DNA of 64,000 nucleotides from Macrobrachium rosenbergii (Eukaryota > Arthropoda > Malacostraca > Decapoda > Palaemonidae): NCBI RefSeq assembly GCF_040412425.1, contig NC_089783.1, positions 44,872,625 through 44,936,624 on the forward strand. The letters are read 5' to 3'. The notes under the pieces were generated by a model. The model made no database searches. It saw only the letters and a program-made list of their open reading frames with translations, and was not told the DNA's origin. Position 1 is the first letter of the stretch, and every line of letters begins with the position of its first letter. Positions 22,526 through 35,071 of this stretch are shown here, one piece after another. Position numbers and translations under genes: made by a program.

Positions 22526-22865
22526 TGTGAGGCTTCAAGAAAAGTCAGGAGTGAAAGACTGATTCTTTGATATTCTTGACAGGCGTTTATAAGACAAAAA
22601 GCAGACGGAAAGGTAGCGGGTGACCCAAGGGCCCCCCTGTGTCCATACACGATTTGTGTTTTCTGGCAAGTATAAAAATACGTATAACATCTGTTACATG
22701 GCATATAAAAGGTAGATATACATATCGGCAGAAAGGCCGTACAATGATGCATAAGATGAGGTACACAAAGAACCTGAAATAAAGACAGGTAAATACATGA
22801 TTTGATTAAAGTACATCTGAAAAGAGAAACACAAGGAAAGAGAGGCGTGATTTGTTGCCCTTACA
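22526..22865 (-). repeat. 5' LTR of gypsy copy B
   Basis: On the minus strand it begins TGTAAGGGC and ends GCCTCACA, giving the canonical TG...CA ends. It is homologous over its whole length to 17070-17414. Confidence 0.92.
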
Positions 22866-24017
22866 GTAGAAGTGTTGTTTGATGGTAGCTGGTCCACTAA
22901 AGGGCAACATTCATACATAGGGTATACAAGTGTTATTTGTATTTGGGCAGGTTTTGTTTTAGATTACAATTTGATGTTTAATTACTACCAGGGGTGTGGT
23001 CAGTTGAAAAAAGAGAAAAGTAAGTTGGGAAAGACTAGTTTTGAGTATGAAACTAAAATAGCTAAGCATAAGGATTTATGCAATAAAAATTATGATGGCA
23101 CATCAGCTGGGATGGAGGCAGAGGGACCAAAAAGAATTTGGAGTAGGTCAATAGATAAGTTGAAGCTGAGGTATGTAACATTTGTAGGGGATGGCAATTC
23201 ATCTGCATACAATGCGGTGATAAAACTTAATGACAGACAAGGACTGTATGGAAATAAGTCAGTTATAAAGGAAGAATGTGTAAACAATGTGACAAAAAGA
23301 GTGTATAGACATTTGATGGCCTTAGTAAATGAAACCGTGAAAGTGAAAAAAAGGATGGAAAAGTTGCTTAGTGGGAAACACCAGCTGACCCAAAAAGTGA
23401 TCGAGTATATGGCTGCCATGTATTCAGTGAGTATAAAAAGGAACGAGGGAAAGGATTTGCAGACTTTACAGAAGGACATCATCTCTTGTTTCCTCCATTG
23501 TTCAAGTGTTGATGAAGACCCAAGGCACTTTTAATGTCCCAAAGGTGTAAAGTCTTGGTGCTTTTATAATAAAGCCTTAGCAAAGGGAGGGAACTGTCCA
23601 TCTCACAATACGATGAAAGTAAGGTTCCAGATTCCTGACAAGCATCTCTTGAGGGTTGGTTATGCATGTACAGTATACAGAGAACTATGAAACTCCGAGT
23701 TACTGAAAAGATGCACAAGAGCTGAAACACAAAATAAGAATGAATCTCTGCATTCTAAGATTTGGGGCCACCTAACCAAGGTAAAGCTGTTTGGATTGAA
23801 AACTTGTTCTTATAGTGTGGGGCTTAGTTTGCTTCACCATAATTTTGGTTATGTCCTTGCCAACCTGCCACCAGCCCTTGGATTTGGAAGCAATGCCTTT
23901 ATCATCAAATCACTAGAAGACAGGGATGCTGAGCAGAAAAGTGTGTCAGAGAGGCCTTCAAAAAGCAAAAATAAAAAGAAAGCTCATGAAAGTCTGTACC
24001 TTGCTGGAGCATTTTAG
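22866..24017 (+). pseudogene. Mutator-like transposase pseudogene, C-terminal part
   Basis: The frame continues from the GTAG duplication with EVLFDGSWSTKG (the DGSW...G block near the first catalytic Asp of this family), YVTFVGDGNSSAYNAV, EECVNNVTKR, GKHQLTQKVIEYMA, FLHCSS, then SWCFY, PSHNTMKVRF, NKNESLHSKIW and SLLHHNFGYV. It ends at a natural-looking stop after AGAF at 24015-24017. Only two in-frame stops (TAA 23532-23534, TGA 23688-23690) and no frameshift are seen over 380 codons, so it was disabled fairly late compared with its N-terminal half. The transposase would cut and integrate its own element. Confidence 0.75.
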
Positions 24018-26299
24018 GAGTACCATCACACAATAGGAGCAGTATGATGCTGTAGAGGGAAGAGGCCCACCCCTGGTAAAAATAAAACCCTTTACAATGC
24101 CTGCTGCTTCCTCCAGGGGTGAGGGAGATGTTCTGTTGACTCCCGGCAAAGGCCATCAATGACAGAAAAACACATCAAGATTTGAGATGCTGAGAAGACC
24201 TGCAAACAAGGTAAGTAACATTCTGTTCATAACCTAATCTAATCTAACATAAGAAGTGGTACCTGCCTTGAATGCATAAATCATGTAATTTCAGACTAAA
24301 ATATCAAGTACTGGGACAAACTGGAACCAGCATATGCAGTAAAGTTTGGGTGGGGGGTACCTGCTGGTTCCACCATTATCACCTAACCTGCCAATATTGT
24401 AGGCAAGACCTGCAGGGACATGACTAGCTCTGTATCACAAGCATGTTGTATGAACAAAGTCTTCAAGTAAAGAGTGCCAAGGTGGTGGTTTTGTTGGAAT
24501 GACAATGCAAAAACATCCTGAACTGTCTTACACTCAACAGCACTGTGTTTAGGCTAGATAAAGCACTTGCTTGGAGTCAATATATTTTTCTTGACCTATC
24601 GAACATAATCCGAACACTAAGACACACCTCAGCAGTAAACAGGACAGCTAAAGTATCTGCACAGCTGTCTCTCTGCAGCAAGCCTTAAAACCTACTGAAG
24701 ACATGCCAAAGAGCTTTAAACTCTTAAATACTGAACTTATGGTACAGAAACTTAATTCTATCAGAGGGAAACATCTCCAAGAAAAGGAAGATTACCAAAA
24801 AGGTGGGGCTAAATTGTAGCCCTTGACATGGAAGACACCTGCCTACATTTTCAAAACTACTTTCACATAAAATGGGCCTTTGCTGGTTAAGACACCTTCT
24901 CCAGTCTACCAATTACATGTTTAGCAAGTCGGTGGGGAACACAGGCCACTCATCCAAAACAATGCCTACCATCATACGAAAAGGAAGACGAATCTTTCTT
25001 AGTGACTAGACCTATGATGCAAATCCTCAAGGCAACATCACAAGCAATGTCCATGGCTATACATAGCTGTGGAAGAACCCCTGAATATTGAACACACTAC
25101 TGCTACATTCAGATACAGAGATGTGTGCTTGTACATGCTATGTATAATTGAGGGACAAGATCAGACAATAAAACCAGTCTAGTTAAGTGGACCTCTTGTT
25201 CTCTGCTGCTTTCTGCAGTCATGGAGTCCCTATAAATTTTTGGACTAGGAACCATATAACCAATGAAAAAACTGTGCTCACCATAGTACAACACCAACAC
25301 AGTCCTGCACATCCCTAGTTAAAATCTGTAAAGTGTATTTGATTCTCATTACCACTGTTCACAATCTCACAATTCTTAGGCATTACACTAAAATGCCAAG
25401 GACTTGAACAGCAAGTTTTGATGAAACAATGTCCATGTTCTAAACAATGCAAAACTAAGGGAGCATGAGACGGAAAATAAAATTCACCAAAACACTTCAA
25501 AAACAAACTTAAAAAATTAGAACATTGCACTTCAAACCAGTTTAAAAGTTAATAAATTATGACTGTGCACTTCAAACTAGCTTTACAGTCACTCGGGTAC
25601 TTGGTGAGAATCAAAATCAATGGTATTATGGAGACTAGTTCAAAACTTAATTTGTAGCGAGTAAAAAACTTTTGGAATCTACTCGAGCAACACCCACTCT
25701 AACTGACCAACTACCTTGATGCTCTTCAAAATGCAAGATAAATACAGTACCTTAATGCATAACACTAAGAATGAGAATGGATGTCGGTTGCTGAAGTAAA
25801 GAGTATTCTAAATGACCATGCACAGAACCATAGTTCGAAATCCCTGGCTGTATAATGGAGGCCATCAATTCAAGCCACTACGTAAAAGTTGAAAGTTCTT
25901 GGAGGCTTTTGTCTGGAAGACAAGTCAACATTACTCAGCTGTACACACCAGTACCTAGTTCCTTTGCAGCAATCAATACTGAAGAAAGTTTGTAGTCAGA
26001 GAGAAGATAAACTAATTTATTGCCAGACAAAAAAACAAAAAGAGGGAACACGTAGTAATATGTTTGCTTTTCTAATTCGGCTTCATGTGGGACTGACTAA
26101 TCCTCTACAGGTCTTTGTCAAAGAGTAATTGTGTATTTGTGCCTAAGGCAGAAGGGAATATCTCAAAATAGCAAGTGAATGTACAAAAGTCAGAGAAACT
26201 TGCAACTGGTCTGGGGTAGGGGTAAATACACATTGTATAATTAAGGAGCACCAAAGCCAACCTACTCGTGAAAGTGATGTACGCTCCAAAGAAAATAAG
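24018..26299. other. No gene recognised
   Basis: About 2.3 kb of AT-rich DNA with short open frames on both strands and no domain or repeat I can name. The terminal inverted repeat expected downstream of the Mutator-like transposase was not found by eye. Confidence 0.4.
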
Positions 26300-26860
26300 A
26301 GCGCCAACTTGATGCAGATGATTTGACCATAAAAGTGAGAGAGGGTGAAATGAAGATTGAAGTTTGATGACAGGTTATACTTCCAGACTGGTGTGATAAA
26401 AATTTATCACGTTATGGGCAGGAAAATAAAGATGAGAAAAATAAAATTTGCTGGTGCAAAGGGTACACTAGACTAGTACAATCTGACCACTGGAAAAAAT
26501 TTTGCTGTTTAGAGAAAGAAGCTTTATGAAGAATAATCGGAGTAAGATAGCAAGATAGTTAGAAATGACATGAAAATTATTGGAGTTCCATAGTATGTAG
26601 ATTAAATGATGAAAAGGAAATGGATATGGCTTGGACATGTCCTTTGCACAGTCCCTGGGAGCACTGTATGATAGTGTCGGCTGGTCTCGGGCACCAAAAG
26701 TTTCAAGACCCCAGCCCTATTTGGTGACTGGAGGCTGGAGATAAATGTAAATTTGTGGAACCCAAAGCACATGAAGACAAGTGGCAGAATTTCACAGAGG
26801 CCCTTTGGGTCATGCAGCGCTGGTGGTGACAATGATGATGATGATGATGAAAAAAAGCTG
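26300..26860 (+). pseudogene. Decayed LINE reverse-transcriptase remnant
   Basis: Plus-strand traces typical of non-LTR RT: DADDLTIK (about 26311) in the position of the YADD active site, and KRKWIWLGHVL (about 26615), which matches the WxWLGHV motif near the C-terminus of many LINE ORF2 proteins. A short (GAT)n run near 26836 could be the 3' tail. Stops are frequent. Confidence 0.35.
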
Positions 26861-27844
26861 AACTGGGAATAGTCATCTCATTAATGTTGGATGGAGGAAC
26901 TTGTGGTAGTGTTGGAGACACAATGCACTGTGAAGTTAATGGATAGAGTAATGAGAATGAAGTTAAAAAACTCATCTTACTAGGAAGGAGCTTACCCATT
27001 CAGGAAAAGCACTGTGAATGGAATGAAGATTACAGATAATGTTGGAGGCATACGATTTAGTGAAAGACTTCTTTTCATAAGAGAAATAATGGAGTTACAA
27101 AGCAGATTACAGATCTATTCAGGGTCAAATATTCATGAAGTGTGAAGATTTCAGGTTGAATGAGATAATCAAGATAGAAAAATATCAAAGAAGCTGAGAC
27201 CCATAATCCAAAATTCAATGGAAGAGGCTAATTACGTACGTGTATAGTCAAAAGAATTGTTAATATGGTAAAGCAGGATGAAAGAGTCTAACACAAGAGA
27301 TTGATGGAGGATGATAGAGAAGTTACAGGACAGATGAAAAAGTTGAAAGTTGAGAAAATAAAGAATAAGCTGAAAAGTCCAACGAGCAGTAACAGAACTA
27401 AGTCAGCAGCAACTCGAGATCTGCAATGTAATGCAAAGCATAAATGGCCCCAAAAAATGTAATGTTGCTAACAAAAGCCAAAAAGGAGGCCTAAAGTTCA
27501 GGAAGAATTAACAGGAGCCATGAACATTTTATAAAAGCAAGCAGCCTGAAAGGACAAACAGGAAACAAAATTACCTACACAGATATGAAGAGAAACTGTC
27601 TATGTTACAGAGGATGATTGGTTAAGCAAGGTGACTAATGCCAGTGTGAAAATATTTTAAACTTTTTAAAATATTTGAAAAAGCAAGATGAACATACAAT
27701 ATCTGTATTTAGCATTCCAAGGATTAATGTGACAGTATGGTCTCTAAACATACAGGAATATAAGCACTTGGACTGTGGAAATGACAAACATAAGTGATAA
27801 TTCAGCAATTCATGAATTTGATTTGATCAGAATGAGAGAGATAG

Positions 27845-27848
<4 letters not shown>
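26861..27848. other. Unassigned; possibly further LINE debris
   Basis: A/G-rich plus strand with broken frames rich in Lys/Arg. It may be remnants of the LINE whose traces lie on both sides, but no motif was decisive. Confidence 0.3.

Positions 27849-27888
<40 letters not shown>
27849..27888. repeat. (GA)n microsatellite
   Basis: About 20 GA units. Confidence 0.95.
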
Positions 27889-27891
<3 letters not shown>

Positions 27892-28512
27892 AGAATGGCT
27901 TAATTGCAGTAGGCAGTGTACTATACATTGCATGGGAACTCTCTTCATACTGTACATAAACTTGGAGCATAGTCTGTAATGTATGTAATGATGAGGCTGC
28001 TTTACATTATTTAGACAAGATGGATGTGCGAGGAAGAGGTTGGTATGAAGCTGGTATGAAAATCTGACTAACTCAGGACTAGGAAAGTTCATAAAAAAAC
28101 ATATACTGTATCTGAATTTATATCTCAGAACTGATGAGGAACTAAAGATAAAAATAAACTGGCTATAAAAGAAGAAATTTCAGAAACAAAAAGTACAGCA
28201 TGGATTACGCCATTAAGAAGGGGCTAACTTGTACACTGTCTAGTAAAGTGCCACATCTGTTCTATGTTAGCAATTAAAAGAGGCTACTCACAAGACCACC
28301 TGAGGTTAGATATACTACAACCATGAAAGGAGACAAAGGGGGGGGGGGTGAATATAATGTATAACCATTATACAGTGTAAATAATGTGCCCACCAGTTTA
28401 TACTATGTATATATCAAAAACACAACCAAAATACTGAAAGCAGGCTAAATGAATGACAAAACTTAGTGTCTGCCTAAAATTAACAGAATTTCCTTTTAAT
28501 AACATTGGTTTA

Positions 28513-28515
<3 letters not shown>

Positions 28516-28561
<46 letters not shown>
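28516..28561. repeat. (GA)n microsatellite
   Basis: About 23 GA units. Confidence 0.95.
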
Positions 28562-28565
<4 letters not shown>

Positions 28566-28859
28566 CACCAGTTATGTGTAAGGGTTCATGCAACTCCTTA
28601 CTGTACTAAGCAAAATACAGAAAAGGAGGGCGGCTGAGGCATTGAACTAATGTAAGGGGGGTGGTGGTGGCCACCTGTTAAAATTAACAACTCCATTTGA
28701 AGAATCATGCAGTTATTAGTACCTCTAAAGAAAGCATCAGATGGGGCATTTCAAAAGGCAAGGGGCACAAGAAAGACTCATTAAGTTGGCAATGATACTT
28801 TATCATCTGAAGATATAGGTAAATATTGTGGCAGACATTTGAGGTAAATGTTGGTGTCC

Positions 28860-29100
28860 ATCACAGATCCCATCATCATTAATCATAGTCATATAGTATG
28901 TGAATTCAGAGAAATGAAGCAAGGGAGGCCCCAGGAGTTCTTTTAAGTAGATGACCTGGTGTTAACAGCTGAATCAGGGAAAGTGGTCTTATGTTAGGAC
29001 CACCTTCTGCAAGATGGGAGACAGAAGACAAAACAACAGGGCAATTTAGGCAGCCAATGCACAAAGTATTAAAAAATGGAGAAAACTCTTCTGACATCTA
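28860..29100 (+). pseudogene. Decayed LINE reverse-transcriptase remnant (VDD site)
   Basis: A plus-strand frame reads CEFREMKQGRPQEFF, stop, VDDLVLTAESGKVVL (VDD at about 28947). This resembles the YVDDLVLTAES active-site block of RTE/CR1-type LINEs. The surrounding sequence is too decayed to extend. Confidence 0.4.
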
Positions 29101-30434
29101 ACCTCCTGAAGAAAACCTGATGTAAAAATGTGACAGATGATGTGTAAAATACCGACAATGTGGAAATTATCCCAAAGTAAACATTTATAGGATACACAAA
29201 CTTGTGATCTTAGAAATGATCTGAAGTAAATCCCAACTGCAGGTTTAGAACTGGCCACACTGCATAACAGATTCTCTTTGGCATCTTTTCAGCCCCAGAT
29301 GCCTTGTACTTATCAGTTCACTCTGGACTCTTCCCACTTAGCTGTCTAACTTCTCTGACTACTTTGTTCCTTTTACAATTCTTATTCAAGAACAAAGGCT
29401 GATGAGTCTAGCAATGTGACACAATGGTCTTGCTAAAATACTTTATGTACTACAATAGCGACCACCTGATTTTAAGGAAAGCTTTGGATTCAATCTCTTA
29501 GCGTAAGAGAACAATGTGTGCTTGTGGCGCATTTGTACAACAAATAAGCAATGTCCCTTTACTTCTCCAAGCAGCATAGCCCTTTAGTTGTTTTCATAAA
29601 GTTCACTGCACTGGAAGACAAAGCAAAATTCAATCCATAGCCTAATGCACAAGTCATTTATCAATCAATTTTTGTTCTATGCATTAATGAGCCACAGACG
29701 GTAACTTCAAAGTCGCTGATGACAATAATGAACAGTGCAGCATGCTGGATTCTTCATATAACCTGTACAGCATACTGGAGTCTTCATGTAACCTGTAATG
29801 ACAGAAATGACACCTATAAATTCATTGTTGTAATTTGGACAACTCCATAAAACAAAATAATTACCAAAAATTGTCTTCCTTAAGTAACTCATGTTCTGAC
29901 CTGAACTTTACATTTTCTGCTAATACCTATTTGAATATTAATCACTTAAGGCAAGATTAGTATGAAGACATCTCTAACACCAAATACTGTAATAAAAGGT
30001 TCAACCAATCTCCATTCATATAATACCCAAACCATCTTGTTACTCTTCTACCTAAACCAAAAAAGAATACAGTAGTTAGATAATGGAAGAGAGAATTCAG
30101 CATCATTTTTTCTCAGAGTGAGTATAATGGCCCCACTGTTCTCATTCTCAGTTTTGTTTATAATGCCAGTTTCATTCCTCCCTAAGAGGGAATAGCCATG
30201 AATGACATCACATTTCTAAAACTTAAAAGAATATATACAGACATTTAACTACATTTCTTCATCTTTACTTGATACTAAACCTTACTTTGTTTTCTATTAC
30301 AGATGATCTATACAGTTTAGGCAGTCTATGGGAAATAAACATTGTGTCTTTTGTAAAGTAATAAAGAAGAATAATTTCCTTAGCATTAGCACTGCTCGAG
30401 ACACCAACAAAACTCAGGAAACAAATACATGAAT
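29101..30434. other. No gene recognised
   Basis: AT-rich. It contains a two-copy ~30-bp direct repeat at 29737-29795 (CAGCATRCTGGAKTCTTCAT). Nothing else identified. Confidence 0.4.
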
Positions 30435-30435
30435 G

Positions 30436-30550
30436 GCAATGCTTAAAGGAGTACTAGGTCACACGTGTTTGTTTATGTTAAAGGCTGCTGCCAATGCTTA
30501 AAAGGTGTACTAGGTCACACATGTGTCTGGTTATACTAAAGGCTGCTGCC
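30436..30550 (+). repeat. Two-copy tandem duplication, ~55 bp
   Basis: Units starting near 30437 and 30491 share GTACTAGGTCACAC and AAAGGCTGCTGCCAAT with about 15% divergence by eye. Confidence 0.75.
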
Positions 30551-30809
30551 AATTCTAAAATTCCATAAAAAGCTACAGGTAACAAGGTAACCTCTAGTTT
30601 CTCAACCAAACTGAGGTCTTAGGCAATGAGGATGCTTGTATGGTAGAAATTTGTAGGTAACTCACTGTTATCCCATTGCGTATGACGTATTTACTTGACA
30701 GCCTTTTGGTAATTATTTTGAGTTATGTTTTTTCTTAAGACCTTAGTTCTTTCAATATTTGACAATTTTTTCCTCACTGTACTTTGTCTTTTGGTTGCCG
30801 ACTTGTCTG

Positions 30810-31244
30810 ATGGTGTCTGATGCAAGTACGTCTTCCACTCGTTATTGCAGCAAAGGCCGCAATACGAGGTTAACTTCAGCGAAATATAACTCTCATACCA
30901 TTTGCACTGATTGCAGGGGTCAAGTTTGTTCTTTAACTTTAACATCTGAGGAATGCAGAGTTTGGGACCCTAAACAGTGGAAAACTTTAAGTTCTCATCT
31001 ATCTACGTTAGAGAGGGATAGGAAGAGAAAGGCATCTCTTATGAATGACAATAAGGACATAGTTAGCCAGGAATCTGCTGGGTCTTTTGTCACTAATGAT
31101 GTACCTATTATTTCTGCTTCTGTATTATCCCCTATTCCCAATTCTCCTGCTGTACCACCTGATCCTTCACCCAGCTCCCACACTTCTGACCCCAATGCCA
31201 ATGCCAACCTAGAGTCAAGATTTGACCGTAAGTTTGAGCTGTGA
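30810..31244 (+). pseudogene. DIRS-like gag pseudogene, N-terminal part
   Basis: The frame from ATG 30810 (MVSDASTSS) contains HTICTDCRGQVC ... EECRVWDPKQW, a cysteine/histidine cluster (H-x2-C-x2-CRG-x2-C) that may bind zinc, followed by a basic stretch and a Pro/Ser-rich tail. It stops at 31244, and the frame is not continued directly by the next open segment, so at least one frameshift is present. Confidence 0.6.
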
Positions 31245-31322
31245 ATTCTATGGCCCAATTGGGGTCTTTGATTCGGGTCCTAATGGATGAAGTTAATAAG
31301 GTGGTGTTTCCAGTGCAAGTGA

Positions 31323-31919
31323 GTGTTAGTGGAGGAGCTAGCTGCCCATCCTGCCGCCTCTCCTAGGAAAAGGTCCCTGGCACACTCCCCTGAGCCTGGG
31401 AGAAGCCATACCAGAAGACCAAGGGAGGTCGGTGGGGTCTGCCAATTGGTAGTCAGCCCCTCAGCTGCCCCTGTTGCAAAGTCCCAGGGCACAAGAGACA
31501 GCCATTGGAAAGGTGTCTTTTTGGAGGTGCATCGTCTTTCTTCAAGTTCAGAGGCACCTAGCCCTGATGCCAGGCGCCAATGGCGCAAGAGTGATAAATC
31601 TAGGCCATTGAAAAGGCCAGCAATGGATGTATCCCGCACCCTTCAGGTGCCCAGTAAGAAGTCTCGCGCTACGACGCTCGAGGAGCCTTCATGCAGCTTT
31701 TGGGACAGTCCCAAACATTTTCCTCTAGTTTGCACAGATTCAAAACGACAAGTTTTGGTGCCTAAGCGCTCGTCTTCGGTGCATAGATGCAACCATTCTG
31801 CATCACCTATGGATGCTACAGTGTCTGAGTGCCCATTAGCGCCTGACGTGTTGGTAACGTCAGAGTGCCCAGTAGCGCCTAAGTGCCCAGTGACTTCCCA
31901 ATGCCCAAGTAGCTTCTGA
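31323..31919 (+). pseudogene. DIRS-like gag pseudogene, Ser/Pro-rich middle part
   Basis: A 198-codon open frame rich in Ser, Pro, Arg and Lys, with no catalytic motif. Near its end and in the following 60 bp the DNA repeats a ~24-bp motif GAGTGCCCA(T/G)TAGCGCCT, giving SECP-LAP-type peptide repeats. This is probably the low-complexity linker of the gag-like protein. Confidence 0.5.
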
Positions 31920-32058
31920 GAGCCCATTAGCGCCTGTTCTTTCGGAGATTTCTGAGCGCCCATTAGTGCCTGAGAGTGTAATTCTCTCCTCTAAGTGCTA
32001 GGCACCAACTCGTCTTGTCGGCTCCAAACCCTGGACTTCAGACTTTTTTTTTTCAGTA

Positions 32059-33128
32059 ATGGACCCAGCTTTGGCTCCCATCCAGCAGAGGTTAGATGAC
32101 ATTTTAGGTTTTTTGAAAGAGCCTCCTTCTGCTGCTAAGCTAGCTGCAGATGTACCTCATTCTCCAGTGTCGTCCGATGAAGAGGAGTCAAATAAGGATG
32201 TGGAAGAGGATTCGACTCCTGCATATGAGGCGCTCCTTTGTTTTTTACTATGGAGTTTCCCTGCCTTTTTCTCACCAGCAGCCCCATCTTCTCCGGCATC
32301 CACCTTCTTGATGAGTAACCAACCTGCAGAACACTCCAGGCTGCCCAAGATGGTGCTCTCTACTTCTGCTGGGAAGGCACTCAGCGGAGTAGATGCTTGG
32401 CTCACGGTCAAGAGAGAGCAAGGAAAGGCTTCTTTTAGCTTTCCTCCTGCCCGTCTTTCGCATATAAGGTATTCTTCCTATGCCACTGGAGAAGCTCCTT
32501 CCCTGGGAGCTGCTGCCTCCTCCCAGGGGGGACTTCTCTGGCTTGACTGATTCCTCTTGCAGATCAGCTTTTTCATCAGCTAAAGTGATGTTTTCTTCAG
32601 CAGAGATTGATCATCTTCGAAACCTCTTCAAGGTGTTCGAAGTAATAAGATTCTTAGCTTGGTCGGTGGGTGCCTTGGCATGGAAAATACAGGACTGTTC
32701 CTCTCTCCCCGAGGACTTTTTCTCGGACGCTCTGGGTGTTCTCTCGTGCTGATAAAGGCGTTGGAGGTAGTTCTAGGGAACTAGCCTCTCTTTTTACGTT
32801 GGGTGTTTTAAAAAAGTGTGTTATGGTGTTCATATACCACCAAAGGAGTGACTACAGCACAGAAGTCTGCTCTCCTTTTTTCTCCCCCTTGGTGAAGGAT
32901 TTTCTGTTCCCACAACTGTTAATGACATTGTCTCATCTACACAAAAATTTGACCCAGGACTTCCTGTCTAAGTCAGCGAGACATCCTAAGGGCCCTCCTT
33001 CGTTTAGTGGGAAGTCGGTCTCTCCTTCGTTTAGTGGGAAGTCGGCCTCTCCTCTACAGTCTCATCCCTTTCGTGGCGGGAGAACAAGATCTTCCAAACC
33101 ACGTTCCAATATTGGCTTTGCGTTGTGA
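32059..33128 (+). pseudogene. DIRS-like gag pseudogene, C-terminal part
   Basis: Consecutive open frames with frameshifts at about 32530, 32700 and 32850. The blocks are LAPIQQRLDDILGFL, an acidic SSDEEESNKDVEED, GVDAWLTVKREQGKASFSFPP, SSAEIDHLRNLFKVFEV, LGVLSC, RELASLFTLGVLKK, LVKDFLFPQ and a Ser/Arg-rich end with duplicated FSGKSVSPSFSGKS. The LFKVFEV to GVLKK part is homologous to 4745-4400 minus. Confidence 0.6.
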
Positions 33129-33470
33129 GCAGTTAAGAAGTCCGCATCGAGACCCTCATCAAGAAAATGAAGACCTAGTCCTCCGTGCTCCAGTGGGTGC
33201 CAGACTTCAACTATTCTGGGAAAAATGGAGCGGAACTTGTTCAACACATCCCTTATCATCCCGAAGGGGGAGGGGGGGAAGGCACACAGGAACTTGTTGG
33301 ACCAATCAAGAAGCATGGCATCCGTTGCCAGTGCTTGCAGATCTGGAACTGGAGAACAGAAAACAAAACAAAGGAATCGCTACCACGAATTTCAAAATTT
33401 TAGCTGATGATTAATAGAGACTGTTAGCTATGTAATTACTTAGTAAGTTACTTATATAAAATTAGAGTTT

Positions 33471-35070
33471 TTTAAAAATTTGAGAATTGGGTCAACTGAA
33501 AATGATGGAATGGCCCAAGGCCACACAGGGTAACATACCTTACATACATGGGGGAATTGCTGTACCTTAAAGAGGGCTATAAAACCAGAAAAACAACAGA
33601 ATATTGTATACAAACAGCTTGTGCATTAACTATTGCTGTAAGGCCTTCAAGAAATTATCACGGACAAATGACAACCATACATATGAAAGGTATTAGCAAT
33701 CTAGTACTAACTACATTCAAAACCATCAACTTTTAACAACAATGGTAATTTTTCTTTGGTCTAGTTTTCCACCCCAAACTATCATTATCCCTCCACTTAA
33801 AGTGTAAGGGCCTGCTAAAACACCACTATTTTTATGTTTTAACTGAGCCAGAGCTCCTTCCGATAATGTACTGTATCTGACTATAGAGTAAACTTATCAC
33901 TTGTGAAGAATGTGCACTATAATAGCAGCAGATTTCTTGTCATGAAGTGTACACATGGGAATAACTTCACAATCACACACAACACATTAAAACTACATGC
34001 CAGTAACACTTAGCCTCATGTATTGTACTGTACTTGTCCTTTTTACCTTTAATAGTTTTCAAATTTAATTTTAAAGGCTTATCCCTAGTAACTTGTACTG
34101 CAAACATTTATTGATTTGAAATATGAAAACTTTTTGCCATATGGATTTGGAAAATAAAGTTGAAGTTAATCCAGAGGTGAATGACAAGACCTTAAATTTC
34201 TGGAAACAGTACCCTATTGCAAACTTAGAGGAATGGTTCCAGCTTACATCCGTAACATGCTTGTTGAAACTAATATTTTCTGCCAAACTTGCATATGACA
34301 TGCACAAAATCCAATTTCAGTAAAAAAAAAAAAAAATAAAAAAAAAGTTTTGCCTCCATTTGCTACCAAGACTTCTCATACTGCTGATTTTTTGGAAGCC
34401 ATGTACACTTCAAGGCAAATTTACCATACTCACATTGTAACAGCTGTAAATTTTGTCAACATGGGCATATTTCCTTAAACTTTAGAATGGGGAACAGACA
34501 TGAACAAATAGTTTGGACTCCATTCATCTAGGATCTTACACAGTCAAATATGCTGCCACAGCATGTACATGTACCTGAAATGCAAAAAGTACAATAGAAA
34601 CTTTTACTAAACCAGAGCAACCTTCAAAATAAACACCTGAATGCAGATTTGAGTTCATTTTGTAATCTAAAAATAAATCCTAAGCAAGCAACTATTCATC
34701 AGTCACCAAAATAGTTTAACGAGACTATGGTCACATTCCGAGACTCTCATTGGGCTTATCCAAAGAATATGTTATGTAATGGAAATTGGGAATAAGAGCA
34801 TAGTAAAACTAGAGCAGCTGGGCAGCTCATAAGTGACAGGAAGCCAAAAGGAACAAATGATATAAGTATCTGACTGACAGTGACACAGGTGGGGCATCAC
34901 AAGGGATGATGCAAACAGCCTTCAGTATGATACACAGTTAATTGACTGGATAAGCACATGACGTAATTTGAAAACAATATTACCTAACCTTTTTCCTGGC
35001 TAATTAGCATAATTTAAGAGTACAGTACCCATATATTTACAAGTTTTACAATGCAAAAACTTTTGCTTAT
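33471..35070. other. No gene recognised
   Basis: AT-rich DNA with a poly(A) run at 34321-34346. Short frames only; no motif. Confidence 0.4.
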
Positions 35071-35071
35071 T

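Larger units (their letters stand above)
17070..22865 (-). mobile_element. Ty3/gypsy retrotransposon copy B, full length but decayed
   Basis: A 5.8-kb element on the minus strand. It has a 5' LTR (22526-22865), primer-binding site, leader repeats, gag, protease, RT, RNase H, integrase with GPY-like C-terminus, polypurine tract and 3' LTR (17070-17414), flanked by GTAG duplications. The two LTRs are clearly homologous but carry scattered substitutions and indels, so the insertion is not recent. Every coding block contains stops or frameshifts. It interrupts a Mutator-like transposase gene. Confidence 0.92.
30759..33470 (+). mobile_element. DIRS-like retrotransposon, internally deleted
   Basis: It consists of a gag-like region, then the start of an RT-like region, then a short terminus shared with the fragment at 4207-4745. 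A long central part (RT, RNase H, tyrosine recombinase) is missing. DIRS-type elements are known from many decapods. The assignment rests on the gag-like HxxCxxCRG...EECxxW block, the recurring Ser-rich FSGKS/FRGGR segment, and an RT-like APVGARLQLFWEKW. No split direct repeats or inverted termini were resolved, so DIRS membership is an inference. Confidence 0.6.

Noticed and set aside
23090..23482. Minus-strand 130-codon frame
   Set aside because: Shadow of the Mutator-like transposase, which has conserved motifs on the plus strand.
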